From NCBI GenBank assembly GCA_963854835.1, contig OY978525.1:24823253-24887252 (forward strand): a DNA stretch of 64,000 bases, written 5' to 3'. Source of the DNA: Megamerina dolium. Its lineage: Eukaryota; Arthropoda; Insecta; Diptera; Megamerinidae. Both the position numbers and the translations under genes were made by a program. Position 1 is the first letter of the stretch, and every line of letters begins with the position of its first letter. The notes beneath the pieces were generated by a model that saw only the letters and a program-made list of their open reading frames with translations, had not been told where the DNA came from and searched no databases. This document shows positions 33,970 to 47,825 of this stretch, one piece after another.

Positions 33970-34152
33970 TGGCGATTTTTTTAAGCTTTTCCATGGTCAA
34001 TTCTTACTGCTGGAACAGCTGCCAATTACTTGCCGACATGTGGGTACCTTTCGAAAGAAAAATCTTTTAAAGTTGTGCTTCAGCCGGGAATTGAACCCAC
34101 GACCTACAGATTAGAAGGCCACCGCACTAATCACTGAGCTACGGCACCCGTG
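33970..34152 (-). mobile_element. tRNA-derived SINE copy (minus)
   Basis: Minus strand begins GGTGCCGTAGCTCAGTGATT, has GGTCGTGGGTTCAATTCCCG as B box and continues CGGCTGAAG into the shared SINE body (ATGTCGGCAAGTAATTG, CATGGAAAAGCTT). The arms resemble a tRNA with a TCT anticodon loop, but the 3' acceptor strand does not pair, so it is a SINE head, not a tRNA gene. Confidence 0.75.
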
Positions 34153-36557
34153 ACTGCCCGTTACTCTAAGATATTCAGTCATGAGACCTTGTGTCATCCG
34201 CGGTTATGAATCAGAGTGAAAACTTTATTGCACTTAAACATTACTAAACATTTTACTGCAACAAATTTCTTGGTTGCAGTTGAAACCCAATAATATAATA
34301 ATAATAATAAGAATGACATCACCCTGCGCCCAGAATTTTCATTCCTATAAATTTTCAAACATTATCTCATATACTGCACCATTCAAAATGTCTACCATCT
34401 TTGCTAACTCGTGCACTCGTGTGTATGGACAGTCATCCAATATAATTTTTTGAACAAATTTTTCACAATTTCTAACTATTCACTTTATTTTCATATGAAT
34501 ACATTTTGTAAACATCTGAATAATATAAATAATTCAATTTTAATGAAAATTCCTCTAGTTGCATTGAAATTCCAATAAGCACAAACTAAAACTACATATA
34601 AGAATATGTCAAATTATAAATGGGAATTAATGTGACCATACTCATTTCATAGTTTATTAAATATGGTGAAAATGTTTGCCATAAAAATTAAACAACTTTC
34701 TACTCTTAATTCTTGCATGAAGTGAATAATATGAATAAATGGTAAATTTCGTAAAAAATGTGTACTTCCAAAATTGTAAATTTGCTTAAAATGGCAAATG
34801 GTAAGACAAGTATTGTTAGCAAATATTTCATGAAAAAATTTGTTACGTCTGGTAACACTTTGTCGCTAATAATTACAATATGTAATTGCATGTCTTGAAA
34901 AAAAAAAAAAAAAAAAAAAAACAAAAATAAAAGACAGAACAATACAATAAAAAGAGAAACTTTTATTTTAATGTGAATATACTCGCGCGTACATGATTGC
35001 AGCGGAAAAAAAAGAAAAATATAAATTAAAAAATCATCAACAAAACAACTACATACATCAAGAAAACACGCATGCATATGCACAAGGCACAACGTTGCCG
35101 TCAACATTGACTCGACGCGCCTTCAATCGTCATCTTTGCCGCCTCCATCATTCATTGTCGTAATCGCACGTTACAAGAAAAATAAAAGTGCAGTTATAAT
35201 AATTACACCATAGTTGCATGTTTTTCTTTTGTTTTAAACAAAACAAAAAGTATATTCTAGTTTTGAGTGAAAAAGCAACAGCAGCAGCAAGCGGCATTTG
35301 TGAATATTATTATGGCATTATTATTGCTGATTCTCCCCTTCCTATATTATTTGCGTTGGTGGTTGCGTTGCGTTGCGTTGTAGTATTGTCATTTGGTTTT
35401 TTTTTTTTTTTGCACTAATAATAATATTTGTTGAACGTTTGTAGTTCATGGCGGCGGTAAATGACGTGTTCGCGTTACGCTACTTATTTACTCAGTGTAT
35501 GTGTGAGGGAGATAGGTGGATAGGGCGAATTAAATAAGAGAAACCCAATAAAGAAATAAAAAACAATTTTATGAAAATGGCAACAATAAAAATCGTGTAA
35601 GGTACCTACATACAACGCAAATCGGCACGCATATACATATATATAAATACACTTAAACAGGTAATTGAACTCTGTGTTAATGTTGTGCCTCTGCCTGGTA
35701 ATTCAAAAAATGAAAGATGTTTGTATTTAAGAGTGTAGGTGGTGTGGCTATACGAGTACATCTGTATGGATGGTATGGATGGTTGAGTGCACACTCACCC
35801 ATTCGTTCGGTTAATGATTTTTTTTTTCTTTTGTTTGTATTATTTTTCTTGGTCTTTCATCGTCGTATCCATTTGGTCTTCTACCTACCTACCTACTTAC
35901 CACTCTGTACGTATGCGTTGTACTTATTATTAAATTCATCGCATTAAATTTCTTCTTTCATGTCAGTCTGAAAACCGGCAGGAAGGCTAATATAAACGCG
36001 TGCATGTATGTGTGTGTTTATGTGAATTGGGGTAACCTACTTATTACAAAAAATCGTGTTAATATTTGAATCCATCGGTAGCAGCAGCACATAGTGAAAA
36101 TTTTATAGGCATTCTCATAAGAAAAAAAAAACACAATAATAATTTATGTACATACTGAAAGCAAAATGATCATATGTACCTTTTACTGCTGTAATCATTA
36201 TTCTGTATGAAAGTTAAAAAAATTATATATTATTAAATCAAATTTAACAAAATCTCATTCGTAGTTATTGTAAAAAAATATTAAAAATGGAAAATTATTA
36301 CAGTGCTATCCAAGAGTATAAGAGCATATGGGCAGTGATATGACTCTTCTTCTATGCCCTAGAGATGATAGATTGAAAAATGCATTTTTGGCGTTAGATA
36401 GATATGCGAAACTAAAAATTTCGCCATCTAGTAACGTGAATTAGATTGTAGAGTTGCTGGATGACATGAGGTTTCAGCTTGAGACCCCTAGTACACTTAA
36501 GTCAAGCAGAGATGCTGAGTCATCCAAATTAATCTTCAACATTCGAAGATTGCCTAA
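34153..36557. other. intron sequence with A-tracts, no gene seen
   Basis: Includes a 24-base A-run near 34898-34921 and a GCGTT-rich stretch at 35353-35382. Short open frames match nothing I know. A promoter here is possible but not shown. Confidence 0.3.
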
Positions 36558-37020
36558 TAGCTCCGACAGACGGCAGCGTTAATCCGGATTAACGATTAAA
36601 TCGAATTAATTAATTTTCGAAATTAAAGAGGATTAGGGCAATTTTCGATGGCAACACTACTGAAAATTTTCTATTGTGAATTTTTCTCGATCCAACTTAC
36701 AAAACTTTCAACAATTGTTAACAATTTTCGACATGAAAAGCGTTGGCGAAAAAATAAATCCAGCTGTCAATTAAGAACTGTGAATGTCAATTTACAAATT
36801 TCTGATAGTTTTCAGCAGTTCATGTACTTCTTGTAGATTTTCTCATATCGAGAGTGACAGATGACAGAAATTGATAGTGATAGTAATGTAAGTGAGCAGA
36901 CCTAATAAATCAGCAATCAGCCGTGTAATTAATCCGCAATACGGCCGTCTGTCAGGTTAATATTTTATTCGGATTAAGTGCACCGTTAATCCGGATTAAC
37001 GCTGCCGTCTGTCTAGGCTA
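36558..37020. mobile_element. 463-bp MITE with 37-bp inverted ends
   Basis: Left end 36558-36594 and right end 36984-37020 are inverted copies matching at about 34 of 37 positions, sharing GACAGACGGCAGCGTTAATC and CGGATTAACG. The interior is non-coding and has a further partial copy near 36943-36975. The element is bounded by TA-containing sequence, but a target duplication is not certain, so the superfamily is open. Confidence 0.78.
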
Positions 37021-38984
37021 TAAGATAAGTTTGTCGTCCTTCTAGCAGAAGGCGTTGGCAGCAGTATTATGCAAAAGCCATGGGTCTGGTCAAAAGAAAT
37101 TACGTCATGGTTTTCAAGGTCAACGGCGACAGTACTATTTTCTGTCCACATGTCGGCATTAATGACTCACGACAGGTGTGCTTCTCCGAAAGAAATGACA
37201 CACCTTCTTCTTGGATGCGACGCTGATACGAGACACACATTTTAAAAGGAAGTTTAGAAGATAACGAAGGAGTTGAGTCAATTTTTGATTTCATTAGTAG
37301 TTCTAATCTTACAGTAGTTGACAGGTAATACGCCTAAATTCATCTTTCCTAATTGCAAGGAAAGGGTTGACTCAAAAGTCAAACGACAGCGATATAAAAG
37401 TTTTTGTGCTAATTCACGATTACTAGCTCATCGGTTTTTTTTCTGGTTAAGGAGAGCTACTCATGTTGAAATCCCTATTACGGATTCAGATTCAGCCAAA
37501 CAAAATTCATAGAACATCCAATTTTTTCTGTAAGGTCGTTCCAACACAAAAAAAAAAAATATTAAAAAAAAGAGTAGAATGTCCGACAGACCATATTCTA
37601 AGGATTTTGTGTCCCAGAATTCGAATCCATGGTCGGATTTCAGCCATCACAATAAGATTTATGCGGATTCTTTTTTTTTAAAGAAGCCTGAGTGTGATTT
37701 TGTGTTACTAACCCGGAACCTATGATAGGATTTCCTCCATCTCTACTTCCTAACTTCAAAAAACATCGATTTGAGTAAGTTTTTGTGGATTTTTTTAAGG
37801 TTAGAGAGAAACGTAAGTGTGATTTTGTGTCGCTGAACCAGTACCTCACGAATAAAAATAGCAAAAAAATAGAAACCCACGACGGAATTCGACCATTCAC
37901 AGCTAGAGTTAGTGACAACTTGGCAACTTCATTGAAGCGTGAAATTGATGTTTATTCTGTTCTGGCGTTTTTAGGTTGTGAGGCTTTACAGTCCCCTCTT
38001 AGAAGCGTTGTATTTTTAAAGTTGCGCGCATCTTTTCAAATTCGATAAGTGCATCTAGCAATATCACAAATTTTGTTGAAGTTTGTTTGCTTCTGTCTAA
38101 AATCGTCCCGCAGATGCGCGTGAATAAGTGTTGAGGTAGAGTTGAGGCGGCTGAAGTAGATATTGCAGCTCGGATTGGCGTTATTGTTTACACTCCAGTT
38201 TTGTGTCTCATCTCATTGTTCTTTGCACCAGTCTCCTGAACTGTCTTAAGACTGTTACCAGTCTCGCAGCAGAATAGCTTCCAAAGGGACATCATCACAA
38301 GAGAAAGATGACAATTGTGCTCTTGTCTCGAGTTTATCCGAGACTTGATCACTTAACTTTCGCGCATGACTGTATTAAAATACAAGTTCTATTATAGTAT
38401 TGTAAATTATATTCTTCACAACCTCAATTCCTCAATAAAGTGCAAAAGTTGTAGTATATTTAAAAATAAATCTCAAACTATTGATTAACACTTGCATTTT
38501 ATAATTACATAGCCGCTACAGTAAGTAGGTAGGTACTAATTATAATTATATGCACTATGTGCTCGTTTGTTGCACTCGTTAGAAAAGAGCTAGGGCGTTA
38601 TGCATACTGCATACATAATGTGAGTATAGTATGTAGTTTCATATCTGTGAGGATGATTTTTGTTTTTATATGTATAATGCTTATGATAATGAATGAGCGC
38701 ATCTACGCAAGAAAAAAAAAACCCGTTTTGCATAATCGATTCATATGGATGTTACCCATACACACACACACACACGAAAGGCATTCATTAAATGAGGTCA
38801 GACAATTGCAAAAACAACTACAAAGTTAAAGAGTGAGAGAGGCGAGACGACTGACACAAGAAGTGAGAAAACAAGTCAATTTCAAGACAATGTTAATTAA
38901 TAATGTAGATGAAAAACATTTCCATTTATTTTTATATACATACACTTTCAAGGGACAAGGGGACAATTGTAGAGCACTTAATTC
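37021..38984. repeat. degenerate tandem-like repeats and plain intron
   Basis: At 37570-37920, units of about 120-130 bp share GTGTGATTTTGTGT, AACC-GGAACCTATG-type text and GGATTTC-CCAT. Elsewhere AT-rich sequence with a (CA)n tract at 38759-38775. No gene. Confidence 0.45.
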
Positions 38985-40286
38985 TATGCATTATGGTGGG
39001 TGAAATTTTTCAAACAATTAACTTGACGAAATAGAAAATTGGAATAATTCAAGAATTTCTTCCAAGGAAGCAAAAAGAAATGTCAAATTTGGAGCCGACT
39101 GCTCAAAAGTTTTTTTTTTTCTACAAGAGCATCAATTTTGTATGGGAGCACCCCTAAGGGATGGGGATAGGAGGAGGAAAAGTTGGCGACGATAAATTAA
39201 CGAGGGTCGGTCATACACTTCACCACGTTTGGGGCTATTTCTAGGCAGCTATGGTGTTATTTGTCAATTTCAGCTACATTTTATATGCAGACCTCCTAAG
39301 GAATGAAGATAGGAGCTCAGTATCTTTGGAAAAAATGTTAGCGAGAATAATTAATGAAGCTATATGTAGATTTTCTGGTGTTTTTAGATTAATTTTACGA
39401 GAGAAACCCCCTAGGAGAAAAGATAGAGACCAACGAAAGATATTGTGAGTTACAAATGGGTATCGGTAATGTATTTTACCCGTATTATGGGTACCCTGAG
39501 AGCTCTGCGAACAAAATTTAGTGAAAACAGTCAATTTTTGTACAAGTAATTATAAAATTTCCGCCTAGAGGGGTAAAATATCCGATCCTTATTCAGTTTT
39601 GCTCTGTCCTTATACTTTAGGATAGCTCCCATACAAATTGAACGCAAAAAAAACCTGAAAATCAACAAATATCCTCATAGCTTCCTTCGAACCAGCTTTA
39701 GAGCGGTGAAATGTATGATAGATCGCATTAACTTTTCCCCACCAACTCCAAATATATATTACTTACTCCTTATTTCAACTGATTAAGAGGGTTCTCGCAC
39801 AAATTGAATAAAAAAACGCCTAAAGTGCAACAAATGCCTATATACTATCATCCTTCGGAGAGTTTTCCAAGAATGGACGGGTCTACGTCCCGGAAGCACT
39901 CGACCACGTGGTCGACCAAGGTCCATTCACCTCATCAGAATACGAAAATGCTTTTCGCGTCCCCAACACTTCTTCCAAACATATCCACCCTCTATCTCCA
40001 CTCCTTGAAGAAACTTTCATACAAAATTGACGCAAAAATGCCTGAAAATCGACAAATATCCACATAATTGCCCAGGGAATTATTGCGGAGCGATGAATTC
40101 TATGATTTACCCCCATTAATTTTTTCTCGTCAACATTTCCTACTAACATACTTGCTCCCTATCTCCACATCTTAGGGGGGCTTCCCTACAAATTTTTGAT
40201 TTTTTATGAAAAACATACTTCAAATGATCCAATATTATGTTTGCATTGTGCACCACACAATCTGACCCACCTTACTATGCATTACA
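38985..40286. mobile_element. foldback-like element with similar inverted ends
   Basis: Left end ATGCATTATGGTGGGTGA (from 38986) resembles the inverted right end ATGCATAGTAAGGTGGGTCA (to about 40283). Between them, forward monomers (39120-39530: TGTATGGGAGCACCCC, GTTGGCGACGATAAATTAAC, GGTCGGTCATACACTTCAC) switch to reverse monomers (39600-40200: GAAATGTATGATAGATC, CCAACATACTTGC-type text). This resembles foldback transposons whose long arms are built from tandem repeats. No transposase seen. Confidence 0.6.
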
Positions 40287-41360
40287 TATAGCAATAAATG
40301 TAAATAAATACATTTCCCTGATGGAATACGCGTATGTACTTAATTTCTTCTCTCTTCATTCATTCTAAGAATGTGCCATTCAAAGGTTATTGACTTGCAG
40401 TTGCTTGTATGCACGTATGTTTGAATATGTGAGTGCATTTTTTTTGTGAACTAAATGCCACTAAATTCATTCGTTTTACTTTTTTAGCTCGATAATATGA
40501 ATTTTCAATATCACATTATACACACACACACACACACACACAACTATGCACCTACAAGGTGACAAATGTGACGCCAGTAAGATGAAACTTGAATATACAT
40601 ATTTTTCTATTACACATACAACATACAACCATTTACACCACACATATCCACATGGGGTGGTAAACCTCTATATAAAGTATTTGTTTACACACATTGACTG
40701 GCTGACTGCTTGGTTGGTTGGTTGGCTGGCTAGCTGACTGATTGACTGACAGCCGTAGACAATAGCAAATGTTATATACGAGAATTCAAATACAATCTAG
40801 AGCGTACAAGAACATACGTCACGGGTACACACCCTAATCAATGTCGTCATCTCTACTTAATTAGAGCTCTCAGACTTATGAAATGAAATATATGGGCACA
40901 CAACTATGTAAGCAAGTAGATACTTTGTATTTGTTTTCTATGATAAATGAAAGCAGTCGTCACAGCATATGAATATACTAATTACTCGCTTGATATTTCT
41001 TGGCGTGATAAAATCATTTCTTTTAGAATTATTATTATTTGTATTCCTTTGGGCACACCAAATAAATGTCCGCTTTGAATGTATAAAATCAGAGGCGGAC
41101 AAGAACAAAAAAACACTCTACGGAGCCAAAAAGAACAAGACCTGCGAATTGTTAGCTACCAGCTACATTGAATAGTGGGCGTGGTTCATCAATTCTTTGC
41201 AAAATTATATCTCAATCTAATACTAATTTAGATCTGAAATGCGGTTGCCTCCGGTTAAATACTTGGCAAGTTATGGAGGTTGAAGGTTTAAGAAAATTCC
41301 TCGACTACACTAAGTGGGCGTGGCTCGCCGATTTCTTGCAAGATTACGGGAACCCAAAAG
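40287..41360. other. intron with simple repeats
   Basis: A (CA)n tract (about 40520-40541) and a GGTT/GGCT/GACT tetranucleotide-like stretch (40697-40752). Two diverged copies of GTGGGCGTGG-TC begin at 41175 and 41315. No gene. Confidence 0.4.
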
Positions 41361-42360
41361 GGGCCCCAAAGGAACCTAAAAAAAGAGAGGGAGAGCGAAA
41401 GGAGAGAAAGAGAAGAGTGAGAGAAGGGGAGGAGGAAAAGGAAAAGAAGAGAGAGGACGAGAGTAAAAAAACAGAGGTGAGAAATAAAGAAAAGGATGGA
41501 AAGAGCGAAAAGTGGAAAAGGAGCTAAAGAGAAAAGGAGGGATGAAGAGGGTGGCCAAGAAAGGGAAAGAGGTAAGAACAAAACAAAAAGAGATTTGGAG
41601 GAAGAGTAAGAGAAGAGGGATGGAAAAGGGGGTATATAATGAAAAATATAAGGTGAGAGACAAGTTTGGAAAGTGTGAAATGAGAACGAGTGAAAATTAT
41701 GGAAGAAAGAAAGAGAGGGAAATAACGAAAGCAGAGGAGGGAGATGAAGACAGAGAGAGAGGAAATGATCGGAAGGGAAAGAAAAATAGCGCAGATAGGA
41801 AAAAGAGGGCACAGAAAAGAGAGGGAGCAACAAATAAAGAAGGATATAGCGAAAAAAACAAAGAGTGGGATAAAGAAGAGGAGAGAGATAAAAACAAGGG
41901 AGGTAAATAGTGGGGAAAAATGGAGAGATAAATGCAAATAGGGAGAGAACAGTAAGAGATGGAGAGAAAGAAAAAAGAGGGAGAGAAAGAGAAAGAAAAA
42001 GAAGACGGTAAGAAAGCAAAAAGCAAGAGAACAGACAAAGAGAAGGGAACAAGAAAGAAAAGAGAAAGAGAGGGAAAAGAAAAAATAGGAGATGAAGAAA
42101 TCATGAACCATTAGTCTCAGAACAGCTAGATCATAGGAGCATACACTGTTTCATTCATTTTTATTCTGAGGAAAAATGGAGAGATAAATGCAAATAGGGA
42201 GAGAAAGAAAAAAGGAAAAGAATAGAAAAAGAGAAGGGAACAAGAAAGAAAAGGGAAAAGGAGGGGAAAAGAAAGAATAGATGAAGAAATCATGAACCAT
42301 TAGTCGCAGAACAGCTAGATCATAGGAGCATACACTGTTTCATTCATTTTAATTCTGAGC
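41361..42360. repeat. purine-skewed GA tract with tandem duplication
   Basis: The plus strand is almost pure A/G for about 740 bp (41365-42105). A unit starting GGAAAAATGGAGAGATAAAT and ending CATTCATTT-ATTCTGAG is present twice in tandem (about 41913-42168 and 42169-42360). The second copy has a shorter purine stretch. Long open frames on both strands here are composition artefacts (K/E/R on one side, F/S/L on the other). Confidence 0.8.
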
Positions 42361-43789
42361 ACGACATATGCTTGAAGTGCATAACAAATATATTTAAGCA
42401 ATAACCACAAAAAATAACAGTGTTGTGCACATTTTCAAGACTACCAATACAAACTTGACTCACTTGGCTGTGATTCAAATTAATAAACATTCATTGTTTT
42501 TCTACATACACATGCTCATTGTTGTTGGTGTTGTCTATCTACTATGTGTTATGTGTGGCCATGTGCGTCAAATCATTTGATTTGTTATGTTATATTTACA
42601 TAGAATCTATAAATAATAATATAATAAGAAATTCAATTGAGTAACAACTCCGTAGCCAATAAGCGAAAAAAAAAAATATATTGTATTTGAAAATTCTTTG
42701 CATTCCACATTTTAATTTTTCAACACATTTCTTCATTTTTTTTTTTGTTTCTGTTTAATAAAAAGACTAATATTGAACAAAATTTTATATTCGCTTTGAC
42801 TAAAAGACAGTGGTATAAATTAAATTAAAATTAATTCACATACATATATGTTCATTTGATATCATAGCCATATGCATGTATGTGTATGTGAATTATTTTA
42901 ATCACATTAAATTGTATTTCACATAATGATGTGGCATCATTCGTCGCTGTCCCAAGAGGTCAAATCAATTAATTCTGTCATTCGATTAATGTTTCGTATT
43001 TTTGTTGGGGTTGTAACGACTTGGCATCCAAATTGCTTGTTATTTCAATTTCCAAAAATCCAGCAAATAGTAAATGTGGCATGTTTCAAAAACGAAAAAC
43101 TTCAACAATTCAAAATGACACATTCACTTGCTTGTTGTTGTTTTTCTTCTTCTTCATATAATCCCCTTATAAATTGTTAATGCAATTCCAATCAATAAAA
43201 GCACACACCACTAAAAATAACAATCACAAATTGGGAGTGCTGGAATGTATTTAAGTTCTATTGTGTGTTGCTAGCTTAAAATTTAAGAAATTTATTTTTA
43301 TCAGCATATATTTGTTTTAGACATTTTTCTTCACAACGCACGATTCAACCTTATTTGTATGTGTGTTTTATATCAGAGCCGTTCAAGGAAATAATTTTGA
43401 GAGCCAAACGATTACCACAATAACAAATACCTAACTCGTAATAGCGAGAAGTGAAATTCCATATTGTAAAACCTAGCCGACCAAGAATTACACAATGTGC
43501 AGTTTGCTCTCGTGTTTTCCCACTAGCGATAACTGTTGTTGTTGCTGTTTAACTTATGACGGAGCAAAACGTTTGAAAGAAACACTGTAGAAGCACCTTC
43601 ACCCGTTAACACACACACACTAAAGCAAATATATATTTTCTATTATTAGAGAGACAACCAAGTCTCATGTTTAGCCTGAAAAGCCAAAGGAGCCAAGAGA
43701 GCCAATTTAGCTTCTGCTTGGAAGGTCTTCGCTGTATTTTACAATAATCTTTCTTATTTACAATATCCCTTCTTATGTCTACTATACAT
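42361..43789. other. intron sequence, no gene seen
   Basis: AT-rich with short A- and T-tracts and a (CA)n near 43610. No recognisable protein or repeat. Confidence 0.3.
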
Positions 43790-44900
43790 ACACTGTAGGT
43801 AAAAATTTTCGGACGACTAATTTTTACGATTAAAAAAAATTTTTAATATTTAAACAAGTTTTAGATTTCAAAAAAAAATTAGATTGATGATGAATTTTGA
43901 CGTCCATATTGCCATATCTCGTAGTGTTGAACAAATATAAACGTTTTGATGAGAATATTTTGAGTTAAAAACGACATTTTGACTTAGTATGAAATCTATG
44001 ACTGACCACCTCCTATCCATTATCTCCCGTTATGGGTGAAGGAGGTAAATATAGTTTGACAAAATTTTGATCCGCTCACCGCTCCGGTATTTGTTGACTT
44101 TCAAGAACTTTTAAGATAATTTTGGAGTGCAGCCTCACTAACATTTCCTCTTAGTCACTAATACCACTTTCCAGGCTTCCTTAACAAATTGATACTCTTT
44201 AAATTAACAAATCATAAATTTCATAAGGCCGTGTCCAAAGAGAATTTATGGTAAAAAATTATTGAGGGTTGATTAAACATCTCATTACTTTCAGGGAGAT
44301 GGATCCCTGGAAAATTATGGGATTACATTTCGGTTTTCAGATGCGTAATTTTTGTTAAGGCAGCTTCCCTAAATTTTGGGGCAGAAGAATTAATGAGAGT
44401 CAGTCATACATTTTACTGCTAAAAATGGAATTCCTGGGGAATTATGGAGTTATGGGTTAGTTTTCAGATGCATTCAAGTTCATTTTTCAGGGAAGCTGCC
44501 TTAAGGAGTAAATATATAGAGTAAGCTTATTCACGAAAAATCTTGGGAAGCAAAAATGAGTAGGAATCGGTCATAAATCTCACCGTTGCAGTAGCGATTC
44601 CTAGTCATTTTGGATTTAATCAATCAATTAATTCAGGTGTTTTAACGATAATTTTTTAAAGGAAGCTTCCTAAGGAAGAAATATAGGGTGTAAGTGTATT
44701 TGGTAGCAAAAATGAGTGGAATTGGATCATAAGTTTTGTATCTCAATAAGTACCCTGCGAGCTATAGGAGAAAATTTTGTAAAAACGTAAACCGTTTAAG
44801 GAGATCCCTTTTAGAGGGTGAGAAATGAGGGTAGGTATGCTCAGAAAAATGACTGATGGTTGCTCATACATTTTATCCCTCTATAGGCACCTTTTGGTAT
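43790..44900. repeat. foldback-family repeat block
   Basis: Degenerate monomers with AAGCTGCCTTAAGGAGTAAA, GGTCATAAATCTCACCG, GCGATTCCTAGTCATTTTGG and AGGTATGCTCAGAAAAATG-type words. They are mostly forward from about 44220, with reverse-type words (AACATTTCCTCTTAG) before that. Same family as 24250-25000 and 38985-40286. No ends found. Confidence 0.5.
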
Positions 44901-47825
44901 TTCAATGAATGTTTGAACTTTCATTTTTGACATTAGGAGCGAAACAAGACTGAATTGAGTTATATTACTAACCCCAAATTCACCATATAGAAATGTTGTT
45001 CTTGTCTGGTGGACATGACCCTTATTTCTTTCGATATAATTTAATTTAGGTGTATTTAAACATGTTGAAGCTTTGGTATGGCGTTTTAAATAGTGGTACA
45101 CACAAAAATGTGTGTACAAAGTCCACCTATAGCTCGTCTAAATACACTCCAGCAAAGTTGGACCTACCTTATCTAGGCTTGCCTAACACTTTTATTGCTT
45201 TTAACAAATCATTTTGGGCCGTAAATGGAAAGTGTCGTAATTATAGCGAAATGAAGTATGCAGAGTGACCCTATATCTAGGTATAGGTGTACTCTGGAGC
45301 ATTTCCCTTATTCAAGAAGCATATTCTGATTGTCACAGACTTCTTGCGTGTTTCATAGAGTACTTTTTTTTTTTTTAATTTTATTAATCATGGTGTGGTG
45401 TGGTGTGGAACTCTTGACCTGTAGTGTATATAACTGAATACTATTTCTTGTTCAATTATTTCATTATCACATATAGGCTATAATGAAGACATGTGACGAC
45501 GCGGTTCACTAAATACAAGTATTACGTAACATATAATCTATGAATTATATAAAAAAATGTATATAATTTATGACATTTTTATTATAATTATTATATTTAA
45601 TATAAATTCAGTATGAATGTTATTTTATTTTATTTTTCTTGCTGATTCATAGTGTTACACTGTCATTTTGATGATCCAACTACACGCACAGCAAAGTTAA
45701 AAGCATATAATTATGTACTTATTAATCCTATAACATGACATTTAGTGCTCTGTAGAGAGTAGTTTCTGTAGAAAAGCGGTATACCTATTGTACCGGAAGA
45801 GTAATAATATGTATATAGAAATTATTTGTGTACAAAATGCAGCGAAGAAAAAATTAATAAAAACCATAATTGTTGGGGGTTCGCCGTGAATAAAAAGCAA
45901 CTTTTTGGTGTGCACAGGTGAATGCACTATAATTTAAAGCAATAAAATGACATAGTAAAATCGATTTTTATCAGGACACTAAAAAAGCAATTACTCTTGT
46001 ATATAAGACTACAAGTTGTTGATAGAATACAAACGATTATGGGGACGAAAAAAAAAAAAAAGGAACAAATAATTACTCATAGACATGCAAACACATCGTA
46101 CAACTACTATACAGTACTAAAAAGCCGGTAATGTAGTTTACACGCGTCCATGCGAGTGTAGTAATCAAAAAAATCCAGTTATGACACATACAATACACCC
46201 ATGAAAATAGTTAACTAACTATTCGTTTCAATTCAATGGCGTCCCCAAGTCGGGCATATGCAAATACATACATCACCACCAATGCAATTTAATGCGTGGG
46301 TGGAGGAGGCGATGAGTGTGAGTGTTGGGTGCACGAAGCCTTAAAAAATATTAAGTTCAACGACATTTGCTTTCCGCTCTTTTTGTTCTTGTTAACGGGG
46401 AAAACCTACATAGCATAACAACAAAAACTTCTTGTCACGCATTGAACCATGTCACAAGCTCAAGGGTGGCAACACCACAAATCGTCATGCCGTAGTTACA
46501 GAGGAAACCGTTCTCTCTCTCTCTCTCTCGTAATATGGCGAACAGACGCCAGGATGTCGTTTTCGTGTATTTTACTACTATTTAATTTTTAATAAACCTC
46601 TTTCTCATGCAACGGTATACTAGCAAAAGTTCAACTTTCAAACATTTCCTCTCACTCTCTTCATGTTTCTAGAAACATGTATGTATACACGTGTTGTCGT
46701 TTTGTTTTTTCATTTACTTACAATCATCAAATTTTTATTATATTATGTTGTATAACGGTAGTTCCTGTTGCTATGCTATATCCTCTTTCTCCTTCTTTCA
46801 TTATCCTACTCTTCGAATTGGACTTAAATTGTACTCGCATGTACAAAATTTTATGCCTGTGTATTTTAACATAAAATAATAAAATGGCGCCAGCATACTT
46901 ACAACTGTTATTAGGCACATCGTTTTTTGTTTTTTTTTTCTTTCGACGCAACAATCTATGTAATACAAGGAGTGTTGCATAAAACCAAATTAAATTTTCA
47001 TAGTTTTGTATACCGGCAGTTCTTGTTGTTACGACATAAAATGGCGCCACATTTGCAATTCATGTATCGTAAAAGTTGCTTTTTGGCGCAATAATCATAC
47101 AAATTGGTTTTAATATTGATATTGAAAAGGCAAAGCAGTAGCGCAAAAAGGACTTTGTGTATATGTATTGTTAAACCAACAATCATAAAATAGAAAAATG
47201 GAGTAGAACAACAGGGTTGTTTTCTGATTGGGAGTGGTTAGTTCTACTTTATGGGAAATAAGCTCTCTTTTTCATTCACAAAAAAGAATCAAACTGGACA
47301 TGACGTCATCGCAGCATGTAAAAACATATTTGACCAAGTAATGGGGTAAAAATGATGATGTCATCGAGGTTATGAACTAAAACATCATACATTTAATTGG
47401 TTTTGCAACACATAGCCACAAGAATATATAAATAGAAGAGGGAAAAAAATACACAAAAATGCAAAAGGGCATCAAAACAATGGTTATTAAAAATTTTTCA
47501 AGCGTATCCGAGGGTTAATGTACTGCATATACATATCTAAAGTATATCTGCATAAGGGATGTCAATCCCGGACACATAAAAAAACCATTAAAATAGCTTA
47601 AAATGTTTGGGATTTTTTAGTAATTATCCACACAAAAAGGTAGTATATTCGATGGTAAGGACTCTCTCTAACCTCAAAAAAGATTACGAAAACAGCCAAG
47701 AAATTATGTTTTTAAATTACATGCTATTGAAAATAATGGATTTTTTCCCCCAAGCTGATATTAAAAACTTAATAATTCCTAATCTAAAGCACAAAAAAGT
47801 TTTTTTAATGAAAATGTACATTTAA
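44901..47825. other. intron sequence, no gene recognised
   Basis: AT-rich. Contains a CT run at 46513-46528 and two diverged direct copies of a stretch with AACGGTAGTTCCTGTTG / ACCGGCAGTTCTTGTTG and AAAATGGCGCCA (about 46755-46900 and 47010-47065). No gene. Confidence 0.3.

Noticed and set aside
34078..34152. A tRNA gene with a TCT anticodon on the minus strand
   Set aside because: D and T arms are recognisable, but the acceptor strands do not pair and the sequence continues into a body shared with other SINE copies.
41288..42111. Several overlapping open frames of 95-254 codons on both strands
   Set aside because: They come from the purine-only composition of the tract (K/E/R/G one way, F/S/L/P the other), not from genes.
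46500..46600. Promoter with GAGA-type CT run
   Set aside because: A CT microsatellite alone is not enough; no initiator or TATA arrangement I could defend.
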